A DNA stretch of 48,498 nucleotides from Nitrososphaerales archaeon (GTDB lineage: Archaea; Thermoproteota; Nitrososphaeria; Nitrososphaerales; CADDZS01): the NCBI GenBank assembly GCA_030041295.1, contig JASHOD010000111.1, forward strand, positions 1 through 48,498, read 5' to 3'. Both the position numbers and the translations under genes were made by a program. Below the pieces are notes generated by a model, which was given only the letters and a program-made list of their open reading frames with translations, did no database searches and had not been told where the DNA came from. Position 1 is the stretch's first letter. Each line of letters opens with the position of its first letter. Below are positions 1 through 8,295 of this stretch, piece by piece.

Positions 1-148
1 TGTTCATTAATATTATGATAACATCTGCACACGAACGTATCCGATTATCGTAAGTCGATTTGCCAAGAGCGGAGACATCTCCCCCCAAGATTGTTGGTAT
101 CGAAGACGAATTCTTGAAGGGGATAAATGTTCACTCTCCCGAATCTAG

Positions 149-346
149 GAATTACTGTTTAGAAATTATCGATTTCCCGCGAAGGACGTCTATACGATGG
201 ATTAGGATTCACCCTCTTACCACGCGACGCCTGCGGATTCGTGGAGAGAATGGACTAGGGTAGTCGATGACCTTTCTCTTTCTACAGCTCGTAAAGAGCG
301 AAACGATGTGTCGAAACCCGACCAAACGCAGGCAGATTATGCTTAG
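149..346 (+). pseudogene. possible decayed coding stretch in otherwise empty first 477 bases
   Basis: I see no convincing intact gene in the first 477 bases. One plus-strand frame from 149 to a TAG at 344-346 has protein-like composition after an in-frame TAG at 203-205, with segments such as NYRFPAKDVYTMD before it and DSPSYHATPADSWREW after it. It has no usable start and no recognised family. It may be a remnant, or chance. The rest of 1-477 shows no RNA gene, repeat or clear promoter. Confidence 0.2.
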
Positions 347-477
347 GTGAGATACCTGAAAGGAAAAAAGGCAACTGACGTTGATATAGCGCCAACTCAC
401 TAGCTATCGATTTTCTAGAACTCTTCGCCTTTTTTGTTGATAGGAAACAGGAAGCAAAGTATAATCGACGAGGGATT

Positions 478-796
478 ATGAGACAAATTCGACTCTGGAC
501 AGATGAAGAAATTGCGAAGAAGGATGTGAAGAGTTGCGACAATCATCGGTCTCGGAGATGTAAAGCAAGTCGATTCTTCAATTATCATTTCCGAAAAAAG
601 TGGTAGGCGTTACCAAATTCCGGGAGACTCGGTCGCAACATTCGACGGCGATCATTTATGGCTACGTGCAACGGAAGCCGAAGTAACAACTGGAATCTAT
701 CCCTTCCTTTCGGAAGAAGAAAATAACGAAAGAAGAAGACTTGATACACCCAGTGCAGCTCTGCCTGCACCGCCTTCAAGTGCTACTCCGCCTTAG
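478..796 (+). pseudogene. small hypothetical protein interrupted by a one-base frameshift
   Basis: The ATG at 478 opens a frame beginning MRQIRLWTDEEIAKKDVK. After about 18 codons the protein-like signal moves to another frame, which begins VATIIGLGDVKQVDSS, includes GRRYQIPGDSVATFDG and ends in a Pro/Ala-rich tail before a TAG at 794-796. That second frame has no start codon and is preceded by a TGA at 527-529. Removing one A from the AA at 529-530 joins the frames as KKDVRVATII. The product would be about 105 residues, acidic and soluble, with a low-complexity C-terminus. I do not recognise the family. The break is either a sequence error or early decay; the long clean second frame argues that the gene was recently functional. 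The following cupin is on the same strand 54 bases downstream. Confidence 0.5.
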
Positions 797-850
797 GTTG
801 AACAAAAGGCATGTCCTTTTATTAGTGACATCTTTTCCTTTTCGAAAGTC

Positions 851-1225
851 ATGACGACTGTCGATTATTCAAAACCTTCTTTTTGGCACGACAAGCCGGA
901 TGCTTGGAAGGAAGTAATGCCGGGAGTAAAGCGAAGAATGCTCTCGCACGCGTCGACTGGTTTGATGGTCTTTTACAAGATAGAATCTGAGAAGACGTTC
1001 GCTTGGCACAATCATCCTCATGCACAGTACGGTGTGTTCCTCGAAGGAGGGGGGAAATTCCGTGTCGGGGATTCAGTCTGGGATGTGAGAAAGGGAGACA
1101 CTTACTTCATCCCCCCAGGGATGTTTCACGAGCTAAAGACGGAGCAAGAATGCATCATCATTGACTTTTTCACACCGGAGCGCGAAGACTATGTCAAAGA
1201 GTCTCTTCCGCCGGACAATACCTGA
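851..1225 (+). CDS. single-domain cupin protein
   Basis: This 124-residue protein is a compact cupin_2 beta-barrel, about the usual size for a stand-alone cupin. Cupin motif 1 is visible as WHNHPHAQYGVFLEGG, with candidate metal ligands His53, His55 or His57 and Gln59. Motif 2 is the segment GDTYFIPPGMFHEL, with His93. There is no signal peptide or membrane segment, so it is probably cytoplasmic. Small cupins of this kind bind a metal and act as dioxygenases, isomerases or ligand sensors; the substrate cannot be told from sequence. The ATG at 851 is the only reasonable start. It sits between two frameshifted genes on the same strand. Confidence 0.9.
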   Translation: MTTVDYSKPSFWHDKPDAWKEVMPGVKRRMLSHASTGLMVFYKIESEKTFAWHNHPHAQYGVFLEGGGKFRVGDSVWDVRKGDTYFIPPGMFHELKTEQECIIIDFFTPEREDYVKESLPPDNT

Positions 1226-1253
1226 GCTAAACTTCTGCACATCATAGTCAAAA

Positions 1254-1647
1254 GTGCGAGAAAACAATTCATTAAGGGAAAAAACGCGAAGCCGACCTAG
1301 AGTTCGCACAAAAGGAGATTAAGAAACTTGATGAAAGAAACCAAACCAATCTTAAGAATTGGGCAAAGGAGAAAGACGGCCTAAACAAAACCATAGCAAG
1401 CAATGACGTTCTGAGAGCAGGCCTAGAAGGAAAACTTGAGCAAAGCGAAGGGATTGACGACTTTGATGTTATCCCAAATATATTACAACAATTACAAACA
1501 CCGAAGACACCGACGACTAAACCGCAAGAACTCAAAAGGACAAAGATCAGGGCAGAGAGCGCGGACAAAAGAATATGCCTCCATAATGTCCTGACTTATG
1601 ACGGCGATGGCGTGCGATATTGTAAGGATTGTGGCCGCGAAGTGTAA
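1254..1647 (+). pseudogene. coiled-coil protein with C-terminal Cys motif, frameshifted at an A run
   Basis: From 1276 to the TAA at 1645-1647 one frame encodes a charged, probably helical or coiled-coil region (EADLEFAQKEIKKLDERN), a Pro/Thr linker and a C-terminal CxxC element, YCKDCGREV, with an upstream CLH that could complete a zinc ribbon. This frame has no start codon. A GTG at 1254 in the neighbouring frame reads VRENNSLREK. Dropping one A from the six-A run at 1279-1284 fuses the two into a continuous protein of about 130 residues. An upstream part may also be missing, because the first frame is closed by a TAG at 1245-1247. Function unknown. Either a homopolymer sequence error or a pseudogene. 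Confidence 0.5.
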
Positions 1648-1668
1648 GAATCTGCGATCTCTGTGAAG

Positions 1669-1714
1669 TCAAGAAAGCTCCTCCATTTTCTCTCTTTGAC
1701 TTTCTTGATTTTCG
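1669..1714 (+). terminator. stem-loop after the coiled-coil gene
   Basis: A perfect 9-bp inverted repeat, TCAAGAAAG at 1669-1677 and CTTTCTTGA at 1700-1708, is followed by TTTTC. It lies 21 bases past the stop of the preceding gene, a sensible place for a transcript end. The 22-nt loop makes it only moderately convincing. Confidence 0.35.
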
Positions 1715-1860
1715 CTAGCCAGAAACGAATGATCTAGACCTGCTATGAAAAGAAAAAGGATTAAAGAAAAAACTGCTTTTAATAGAGCTAAGAGACTATT
1801 TATTTGGCATAACTTGTAAGGGTTGAGCGTCAACTCCATGGCTGTTGCTGCTGGCAGGAT

Positions 1861-2064
1861 GTGAGGCCTTTTCCATGGGGAGTCGGAATCCTGTGTACAT
1901 TATTTGACCTAATCGGAACATTTGCGACTATCAACTCCACTAAAGCTCCGTTAGATCTTCGTTTGCCAATAGGGATTTTCTCAATTTTGGGGTTGGTAAT
2001 TGGCGTGCTTTGTCTCCTTTATGGGACGATGAAGCATATTCCTATATTAAGAGACTCAAGCTAA
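1861..2064 (+). CDS. small two-helix membrane protein
   Basis: This 67-residue frame starts at a GTG and has two hydrophobic segments, roughly residues 5-24 and 35-56, separated by a short polar loop with a Lys and an Asp. It ends in a basic/polar tail. The GTG is the only possible start in the frame, which opens at 1813. No family is recognised; such short membrane proteins are common and poorly conserved in archaea. It stands alone between the coiled-coil gene and the cyclase gene. The hydrophobic pattern supports a real product, but the length leaves room for chance. Confidence 0.45.
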   Translation: MRPFPWGVGILCTLFDLIGTFATINSTKAPLDLRLPIGIFSILGLVIGVLCLLYGTMKHIPILRDSS

Positions 2065-2439
2065 GAGAGCGGCTTTCTGCAAAAGTCCTGCTCTTGAAAT
2101 TCCCGTTGGCTTGCCTTGGGACATGTCCCCGGAGCTCGTAAATTTGAGATCAAAGTACAGCACCGACTTTGCACCGTAGCTGTGGTTATTCTGAATGGCT
2201 AGCTAGATCCAATGTAGATTTCGTTTTGCTTCATCTTGTTTTTCCCATGTCCTGCTTCAAAATTTTAACGAGCGAGAATCCAAGCCAAAAGATGAAATGC
2301 GCTACGTGCACAAGTGACAAAAAATTCGAAAATAGAGGCTTCTTACCTGATTTTTTCGATCATCCAGCAAACAGTTTAATCTCAGAGCATTTCTTATGGG
2401 AGTTAATATTCGAAAAGATTAGGAGCTGTATGTTTAGAC
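2065..2439. other. intergenic stretch without a supported gene
   Basis: This 375-base gap precedes the cyclase gene. A frame containing MKCATCTSDKKFENR crosses it, but it overlaps the start of the cyclase in another frame and shows no family, so I do not call it. No clear TATA element, repeat or terminator stands out. Confidence 0.4.
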
Positions 2440-3126
2440 ATGTTAAAGCAAGAGGAGAAACCAACGAAGGTACCGGAATACAAAGAAATCGTAGATCTGT
2501 CGGTTCCGATGACCAGCATGGATACGCCAGTGTATCCAGGATATCCGCAACCGCTGCGAAGCACGTTCACTACTATCCGTGATAATGGCTACGCGTCCTT
2601 CGTTTGGATGTTCGCGGAGCATTCGAGTACCCATGTTGATTCGCCGGGTCATTTTTCCCAAGGTTCCCCGATGATCAACGAGGTGCCAATCAAAAAGTAC
2701 GTCGGTCGTGGCGTCGTGCTGAATTTTTCAAACAAAAAGCCCAGATATTCGATAACGAGAAAGGATATTGCGTCGCAACTAGAAAAAAGTGGAAACAAGG
2801 TCGGCCCCGGTTGGATGCTCTTCTTTTACACCGGATACACTGAGAAATCCCGAACGAAGGACTGGCTCGAACACCCGGAGCTGAGCGAGGACGCTTGCAG
2901 GTATATCGTCGAGCTAGGCGTGAATGCTGTGGGATTTGACGCGCCGGGGCCTGATCACCAACCTTTTCCGGCGCATAAGATACTTCTCCCGAAGATAATC
3001 GGAATTTACGAAAACCTGGCAAACTTGGACAAGGTTCTCAACAAGGATTTTCTATTCGTCGGCGCCCCCTTAGCCCTTACTGGCGGGAGCGCGTCACCCT
3101 GCCGAGCACTCGCTCTGGTTTCGTGA
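2440..3126 (+). CDS. cyclase / kynurenine-formamidase-like metal hydrolase
   Basis: This 228-residue protein belongs to the cyclase family (PF04199), which includes bacterial kynurenine formamidase, isatin hydrolase and polyketide cyclases. The family metal site is clear: STHVDSPGHF carries His65, Asp67 and His71 of the HxDxxxH signature. The N-terminal EIVDLSVPMTSMDTPVYPG and the central VGFDAPGPDH segments are also typical. Length fits the family (200-260). No signal peptide, so cytoplasmic hydrolysis of an amide, formamide or cyclic substrate is expected. The ATG at 2440 leaves a 12-residue polar leader before the conserved core. A MOSC gene follows 80 bases downstream on the same strand and may be co-transcribed. 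The exact substrate cannot be read from the sequence. Confidence 0.88.
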   Translation: MLKQEEKPTKVPEYKEIVDLSVPMTSMDTPVYPGYPQPLRSTFTTIRDNGYASFVWMFAEHSSTHVDSPGHFSQGSPMINEVPIKKYVGRGVVLNFSNKKPRYSITRKDIASQLEKSGNKVGPGWMLFFYTGYTEKSRTKDWLEHPELSEDACRYIVELGVNAVGFDAPGPDHQPFPAHKILLPKIIGIYENLANLDKVLNKDFLFVGAPLALTGGSASPCRALALVS

Positions 3127-3206
3127 GCAACAAGTCCTCGTGACACAAAGTAATCGCCAGCTTATCAGAGATAGGGTCTTGGAGGAGTTTCTCGATAGAA
3201 ATTGAG

Positions 3207-3710
3207 TTGTCAACACCATTGAAAGGCGACATTTATCAAATAAATATCAAGAGAAAAAATCCTGAATCTAGAGGACTACCAAAGCGCTCCGTAGACAATA
3301 TCCAGATATCGAAGGAGGGGCTTGAGGGAGACTTCAATGTATACCGGCATGAAATGCTTAGTGATGATCCTGATTCTGCAGTACTCCTGATGCCTTTGGA
3401 GACCATTGAGGAGCTTAACAAGGAAGGATGGCCGATAAAGCCGGGAGACATAGGAGAGAATATCACAACCAAGGGCATTCCCTATTCCGAAATGATTCCA
3501 GCGAAGAAGTTACGAATTGGAGATGAGGTTATCCTACAAATCTCGCGAGCCTGTACTCCATGCGCAAATCTCTACATATTGCCGTACGTTGGGGATGAAA
3601 AAGGACCTAGTTTCCTAAAGGTGATGTTAGGCCGAAGGGGCTGGTATGCTAGGGTGATCCAAGAGGGAACGGTCCGAAAGGGCGACGAGATCAGGGATGG
3701 TCCTTCTTAG
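3207..3710 (+). CDS. MOSC-domain protein
   Basis: This 167-residue protein is a stand-alone MOSC domain, the fold at the C-terminus of molybdenum-cofactor sulfurase and in the YiiM/mARC families. The conserved core is visible as KPGDIGENITTKGI (about residues 78-91), followed by the RACTPC segment with Cys116 and Cys119; Cys119 is the better candidate for the family's conserved sulfur-carrying cysteine. The C-terminal WYARVIQEGTVRKGDEI matches the MOSC ending. Such proteins handle sulfur or reduce N-hydroxylated compounds with molybdenum cofactor. The start is a TTG. It overlaps nothing and ends 28 bases before the convergent amidohydrolase. Confidence 0.85.
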   Translation: MSTPLKGDIYQINIKRKNPESRGLPKRSVDNIQISKEGLEGDFNVYRHEMLSDDPDSAVLLMPLETIEELNKEGWPIKPGDIGENITTKGIPYSEMIPAKKLRIGDEVILQISRACTPCANLYILPYVGDEKGPSFLKVMLGRRGWYARVIQEGTVRKGDEIRDGPS

Positions 3711-3737
3711 TCGACAGGTTAACGACGAGAATTGGGA

Positions 3738-4907
3738 CTACCAAGGTTTGTAAATCCGGCGGGCATTCTCTGCTAGGATCATTTTCGCGGCTGTGTGTGA
3801 CTCATCTTCATCGTAAACTCCCGTTTCCACAAATTTCGCCAGAGTGTTTTCTAGGACTTGCCTTCCGATTTTTGCCCCAGCCCAGTGCACCTCCGGAATC
3901 ACGATTCCGTCTGAACCGAACACTACTCTCGCCGGAGGCGCAAGATCCAAGATCTGTAGCGTCTTTTCCATCGCTCCCGGGATGCTCGCGAATGGGATCA
4001 TCTCGGATAGATCAACATAGACATTTTTTAGAGCATTAGCAAAGAAAGCAGCCTCCTGCGAAAAAGGGTACCCGCCGTGGATAAGGAAGATCTTCGTCTT
4101 CCACGTCTCTTGATCCTTCAAAAGATCGTAAAGTTGCGAAGGATTACATTTGTCAAAGACGACGTCTACATCTCCAAACCCACAGTGAGCGTGGAAGGCC
4201 GTCCCAAGCTCCGGGCACTTCGATATGACTCTTCTAGCATACCAATCCCTTATGTGCTTCACATCTCTTATTCTGGTAGCCTTTGAAATAGCATAGTCGC
4301 GACGGACTGCCTCTTCCTCCGGCTTGTCGATGTGGAGACCGCTTCTGTAAGCTATGATAGATTTGAAGGCAATAGCTTTCTGATTTCTTACCGCGTACTC
4401 TATCGAATCATCAAACCGACTAACAAAATCTTCGAAATCTTTCGAGTCGTCTACCGCAGACTGGAAACGTGGTTCTATTCGGGCCACTCTGCGAATGGGC
4501 ACGGGGGATATATTCTCGAAATCTTCAAATTCTCTCTTGGCTAGGCTGCTCGCGACTGAAACCTCAGAATAGCCATCGTCCACGAAAAGCCCCTCAATGT
4601 TGGCGTCTTTGAAAAGTTCTTCGCAATATCTGCGGTAGTCCCCCCTGCTACTCTTGTTGCGAGCCTCGATCACCGACGTAAGGTCCGAGGAACAGCCCAA
4701 AAACTTTGCAAGTAAATGAAGAATCTGTCGTCCCATTGGAGTAAATTCGGCGTGAGCAACATTCTCCGGATCTCTGGCTTCTTTCGAAGAGAGTCCTCCC
4801 ATGTTCATGATTGAGATATACAGTTCTTTCGTGATTTCCTTCGTATCCTTCGACCAAGGATGTGAATGGTGGTCAATGACGGGATATGAACTGAAATCGA
4901 GTTTCAA
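3738..4907 (-). CDS. amidohydrolase (FluG-like, amidohydrolase_2 family)
   Basis: This 389-residue TIM-barrel hydrolase shows the amidohydrolase pattern: an N-terminal HxH site (IDHHSHP, His14 and His16), a mid-chain AFHAHCGFGD strand, IFLIHGGYPF with the next His, and a C-terminal VVFGSDG with the catalytic Asp. The closest arrangement I know is the amidohydrolase half of eukaryotic and bacterial FluG/NodGS proteins, in which this domain is fused to a glutamine-synthetase domain. Here the two are separate neighbours: the GS-like gene ends 24 bases upstream on the same strand, so they are almost certainly one operon. A role in hydrolysing a gamma-glutamyl amide or related product is inferred. 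Cytoplasmic, no signal peptide. Confidence 0.88.
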   Translation of the reverse strand: MKLDFSSYPVIDHHSHPWSKDTKEITKELYISIMNMGGLSSKEARDPENVAHAEFTPMGRQILHLLAKFLGCSSDLTSVIEARNKSSRGDYRRYCEELFKDANIEGLFVDDGYSEVSVASSLAKREFEDFENISPVPIRRVARIEPRFQSAVDDSKDFEDFVSRFDDSIEYAVRNQKAIAFKSIIAYRSGLHIDKPEEEAVRRDYAISKATRIRDVKHIRDWYARRVISKCPELGTAFHAHCGFGDVDVVFDKCNPSQLYDLLKDQETWKTKIFLIHGGYPFSQEAAFFANALKNVYVDLSEMIPFASIPGAMEKTLQILDLAPPARVVFGSDGIVIPEVHWAGAKIGRQVLENTLAKFVETGVYDEDESHTAAKMILAENARRIYKPW

Positions 4908-4931
4908 ATTTCTTGACGCGCCCTAAAGGTT

Positions 4932-6272
4932 TCAATAAATGTCGAGGAATCGATCTACTTCCCACTGAGTGACTTTGTCGACGGATTGAGAAATGTCGTG
5001 CTCTCTACTTCTGACGAATTCGCCGTGGAGCACCTCGCCCATAGCCTTTCTCAGGACTTGATCCATTTCAAGGGCAAGCGTTGATTCCCGCAAGGACCTC
5101 GGCATTAGTTTAAACCCTTTCTCTCTTATTTCGCGGTCAGAATATAGAGAGAGATCGTAATCTAAGGGTTCTCCCGGCTTCAAGTGTCTTTCGATTCCGT
5201 CTAGGCCGCAAGCTAGAATCGCTCCCAAGGCTAAGTATGGGTTACAGGCGCCATCCGGAAATCGGCACTCCAGCCGAGTCGCCTTCCTTCGCTCATCCGG
5301 AATTCTTACTGCGGCTCCTCTGCCTCCAAACCCGTAAACCTGTGCGTCGGCGTTCCACTTTCCCTGCAGGAGACGTTTGTACGAATTAACAGAAGGGCAA
5401 GCGATTGCAGTCAAAGCAGGTAAATGATCCAAGATGCCCGCAATGAATTGGTATGCGAGCTCGCTCAAGCCCGATTTGTCCCTTTCCTCGTAGAATAGAT
5501 TATTCCGTCTTGATTTGTCCCATAGGCTCATGTGTAGGTGTAAACCGCTTCCCCACCAATCGTGTCCTATTTTTGGCATGAATGATGCAATATACCCGTA
5601 ATTTCGAGCTGTGGTTTTGACCGCGTCCTTGAAATAGACTTGATCATCAGCAGGTTTCAAGCCACTATTGTGCGCAATATCGAATTCAAGCTGACCGTGT
5701 CCGCCTTCTACATGTGCCTTTTCCAACTCGATGCCGACTGATTTCAGCGCGTCTACCATTTCTCCAATAATCTTGGAATGAAAATTAAAGCCATCTTGTT
5801 GATGCGTCACGAAGTAATCCGCGGGAAAGACTGACTTGTCCTCACGCGTGACCAGATGAAATTCCGCTTCAAATCCAACTTCGAAGCAGTATCCCTTTTC
5901 CAAAGCGTCCTTGAGTACGCGGGAGAAGAAATCTCTCGGGCAAATGGCGGAGAGCTTCCTATCTTTCTCGTAAATGTTTCCTAGAAATCGTCCCACTTTC
6001 GGGGTGTAAGATGGTATAACGAAGGTCTCGGGATCGGGAACAATCGCAAGATCTCCTTGAGATATATCAAGCGAGCTTCCGTGTACAAGCTGATCATAAG
6101 AGGTTAGAGCAAAGTTTGCCCTCGAGGTCTTTACGCCGGTTTTCAAGAATGAATCAATCTCGCTCGCCAGGGTTGGTTTCATCCTTGCCACACCGGCAAG
6201 ATCGACATATGACACCCCTAGAAGGTCTAACTCACTTTCTCTGATACGCTTCTTCAGCGTTGCTACTTGCAA
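4932..6272 (-). CDS. glutamine-synthetase-like gamma-glutamyl ligase
   Basis: This 446-residue protein is a full-length GS type I fold. Metal and glutamate-site motifs are present: FEAEFHL (Glu135, Glu137), EGGHGQLEFDI (Glu189, Glu196), GSGLHLHMSL (His245, His247), NSYKRL, and RLECRFPDGACNPYLALGA near the C-terminus. The ammonium-site flap differs: where true glutamine synthetases have a PGYEAP-type segment with a catalytic Glu, this protein reads QGKWNADAQ. The following WxxxNRS-type motif is replaced by YGFGGRGAAVRIP, keeping only an Arg. That divergence resembles gamma-glutamyl-amine ligases such as PuuA rather than ammonium-using GlnA. Neighbours are an APC permease upstream and an amidohydrolase downstream, supporting ligation of glutamate to an imported amine or amino acid. 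The amine specificity is inferred. Confidence 0.88.
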   Translation of the reverse strand: MQVATLKKRIRESELDLLGVSYVDLAGVARMKPTLASEIDSFLKTGVKTSRANFALTSYDQLVHGSSLDISQGDLAIVPDPETFVIPSYTPKVGRFLGNIYEKDRKLSAICPRDFFSRVLKDALEKGYCFEVGFEAEFHLVTREDKSVFPADYFVTHQQDGFNFHSKIIGEMVDALKSVGIELEKAHVEGGHGQLEFDIAHNSGLKPADDQVYFKDAVKTTARNYGYIASFMPKIGHDWWGSGLHLHMSLWDKSRRNNLFYEERDKSGLSELAYQFIAGILDHLPALTAIACPSVNSYKRLLQGKWNADAQVYGFGGRGAAVRIPDERRKATRLECRFPDGACNPYLALGAILACGLDGIERHLKPGEPLDYDLSLYSDREIREKGFKLMPRSLRESTLALEMDQVLRKAMGEVLHGEFVRSREHDISQSVDKVTQWEVDRFLDIY

Positions 6273-6401
6273 ATCGAGAAGCTAGACCAATTCTAAGATT
6301 CTTATCAGTTTTCGGGCCACACTGTAAAGCCTCATGCAGCTTTAGGAAGGATCTGAAACTAGGGTAGCTAATCAGTCGTTTTCATATCGTAAGCTTGTTC
6401 T

Positions 6402-8072
6402 CTACTCTGGTGGGATATCTTTGTAGGCAAGGGAAATATCTATTCCTCTGCTCTTGTAGTAGTACTTCGAAACAAAATACCCCACAAATCCAATTACAAT
6501 GACTGCAATAATCAGTTCAAAGACAAAGTAAGTCGCGCTCAGTGAAACAACGCCTATCACAGCAGTACTCGTCGTTCCGATGTAGGCAAGGTACGCAAAA
6601 CCTATCGCAGTTATGAGTCCTACTAAGCTTATGAGTGGTAGACCGCCTATTTTGGCCTTCACAAAACCAGGAGCTTGCTCGAATAGATTCTTTTTGACAA
6701 ATGGGAACACCATCAGCGCAAGACCTGGAATCACATATGCGGCCCCCCAGACAACAGATCCCACGGTGAAGGAAGAAGACCAACCGGCGAATTCATACAC
6801 ATACGACAGAATAATACCCAAGATAACGATAGCTAACACAGCCAGATAAGGCGTGTTAAATCGTTGCGACATGCTCGCAAATTTCGAAGGAATTGCACGG
6901 TCAAAAGACCATGAAAAAAGGTACCTTGTAGGGATCCAGAAGTAGGCGAAAAGAGGGGCAATGGACCCGACAATATACATTACGAAAAATAGGTAGATCA
7001 ATGCGGTGTTGGGATATACTGCAACAGCTACCATCAATGGTTGATTTGGAGCAAAAGGAAGCGCATACCTTGTGGCATTCGCTGCGTTATTGTCCCAGTT
7101 CCATCCAACGGCTGTCATCCAGTTTGCACCTACGGTATTCAGAGTCAACTGGGCAGTAACTACCCAAAATATTATTCCGAAAATAAGCGACAGGAAAAGA
7201 GCTATTGGGATAGATCTTTTAATGTTCTTAATCTCACCACCGAATCCACTAATGTAGTTCCCTCCAAAGAGGAAGAGTGAAGCCAGAGGGAGTGCAATGA
7301 TAACGGAAGAGTAGCCGCCAGAATACAGAGGAGCTTTCAATCCCACTGCGGTGTTGTACAGCGAGGAGTAACTAGAACTAGAATTGAGGCCAGATATAGC
7401 GTTATTGACTAGCATGGAATTCCAATGAGCTTGAAAAGTAGCCTGGCTCGTAGTCCCAAGGATGTACCACATGACGATTATTCCAATTATCGCAGCTATC
7501 CAAGAACCATAGATTACCCCTTTTACAAGACGAGTTCCAAAAACCGCAAAAAGTCCGAAAAGAATTGTAAAAATAATAGCAAGCTCGAATGCTCCAACGG
7601 CGCCTCCAAAGAAGGATCCTAAGCTAGCAAGTGATGAAGAAGAGCCTAATATCCCTGAAGTTGTTAGTATTGTTCCAAATGCAGATGAGTAAGCAGAAAT
7701 CTCTCCAACGTAGGCAACAAAGAAAACAACGAACATGTAAAGTAGAGCCCAGGCAAATCCTATGGACGGTGAAAAAATCCTACTCACCCAGACGTAATCG
7801 GATCCTGTCCTTGGAATGACAAGAGAGACAACATAATAGCTAATCATTAGAAAAACGAATGGAACGGCTGCCACGAGCAAAGACAAAGAAAGATTAGCCC
7901 CGCCTGTGTTTCCGTAGAACCAAGCAAATTGATTCGTTGTGAAAACTAGGGCGAAAACCATAGCTGAAGCGATCAGAAGTGTATCGAGGGCGCTAAACTC
8001 CCTGACAAGACCAGTAGCGTCGCGGACGAAATACTTTGAACCCGCAGGTGTAGTCGATGCTTCTTTGGTCAA
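6402..8072 (-). CDS. APC-family amino acid/amine permease
   Basis: This 556-residue protein is a polytopic transporter of the amino acid-polyamine-organocation superfamily, with about 12-14 hydrophobic helices. The first helices after REFSALDTLLIASAMVF carry the glycine-containing TM1 typical of the family, and PRTGSDYVWVSRI matches the conserved PxxGGxYxW-like TM2-3 loop. The N-terminus is cytoplasmic and polar, and the C-terminus ends in a short charged tail. The start is a TTG at 8072 with AGGAAA six bases upstream as a ribosome-binding site. It is the first gene of a minus-strand block with the GS-like ligase (129 bases downstream) and the amidohydrolase, and is divergent from a gamma-glutamyltransferase, so amines, amino acids or small peptides are likely substrates. 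Confidence 0.9.
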   Translation of the reverse strand: MTKEASTTPAGSKYFVRDATGLVREFSALDTLLIASAMVFALVFTTNQFAWFYGNTGGANLSLSLLVAAVPFVFLMISYYVVSLVIPRTGSDYVWVSRIFSPSIGFAWALLYMFVVFFVAYVGEISAYSSAFGTILTTSGILGSSSSLASLGSFFGGAVGAFELAIIFTILFGLFAVFGTRLVKGVIYGSWIAAIIGIIVMWYILGTTSQATFQAHWNSMLVNNAISGLNSSSSYSSLYNTAVGLKAPLYSGGYSSVIIALPLASLFLFGGNYISGFGGEIKNIKRSIPIALFLSLIFGIIFWVVTAQLTLNTVGANWMTAVGWNWDNNAANATRYALPFAPNQPLMVAVAVYPNTALIYLFFVMYIVGSIAPLFAYFWIPTRYLFSWSFDRAIPSKFASMSQRFNTPYLAVLAIVILGIILSYVYEFAGWSSSFTVGSVVWGAAYVIPGLALMVFPFVKKNLFEQAPGFVKAKIGGLPLISLVGLITAIGFAYLAYIGTTSTAVIGVVSLSATYFVFELIIAVIVIGFVGYFVSKYYYKSRGIDISLAYKDIPPE

Positions 8073-8077
8073 TTTAT

Positions 8078-8090
8078 TTCCTGAAAGGAA
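8078..8090 (-). promoter_or_regulatory. small hairpin over the permease ribosome-binding site
   Basis: On the minus strand TTCCT TTC AGGAA is an inverted repeat whose second arm contains the AGGA ribosome-binding site of the permease, just before its TTG start. It could mask the site in the mRNA or be a short operator. The arms are only 5 bp, so chance is possible. Confidence 0.3.
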
Positions 8091-8295
8091 TTATCTTGTT
8101 TGATATTAACCTTTCCTTAGGCGCGAATAAATTGGAATGTGTTTCGCGCTTCGCTTAACCGGACTGGCCAGAGGTAGCTTATCTTCCATTTAGGCACGAA
8201 ACCATAGACTATTTGAAACAAAGGACTAATAGGCATCAACTTGAATCCTAGGCAAATCATCGTCGTGACTCATTCAAAAGGAGGTCATCAATGCC

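Noticed and set aside
2169..2582. 137-residue frame with CATCTSDKKF
   Set aside because: It runs 143 bases into the well-supported cyclase gene in another frame and shows no family signature.
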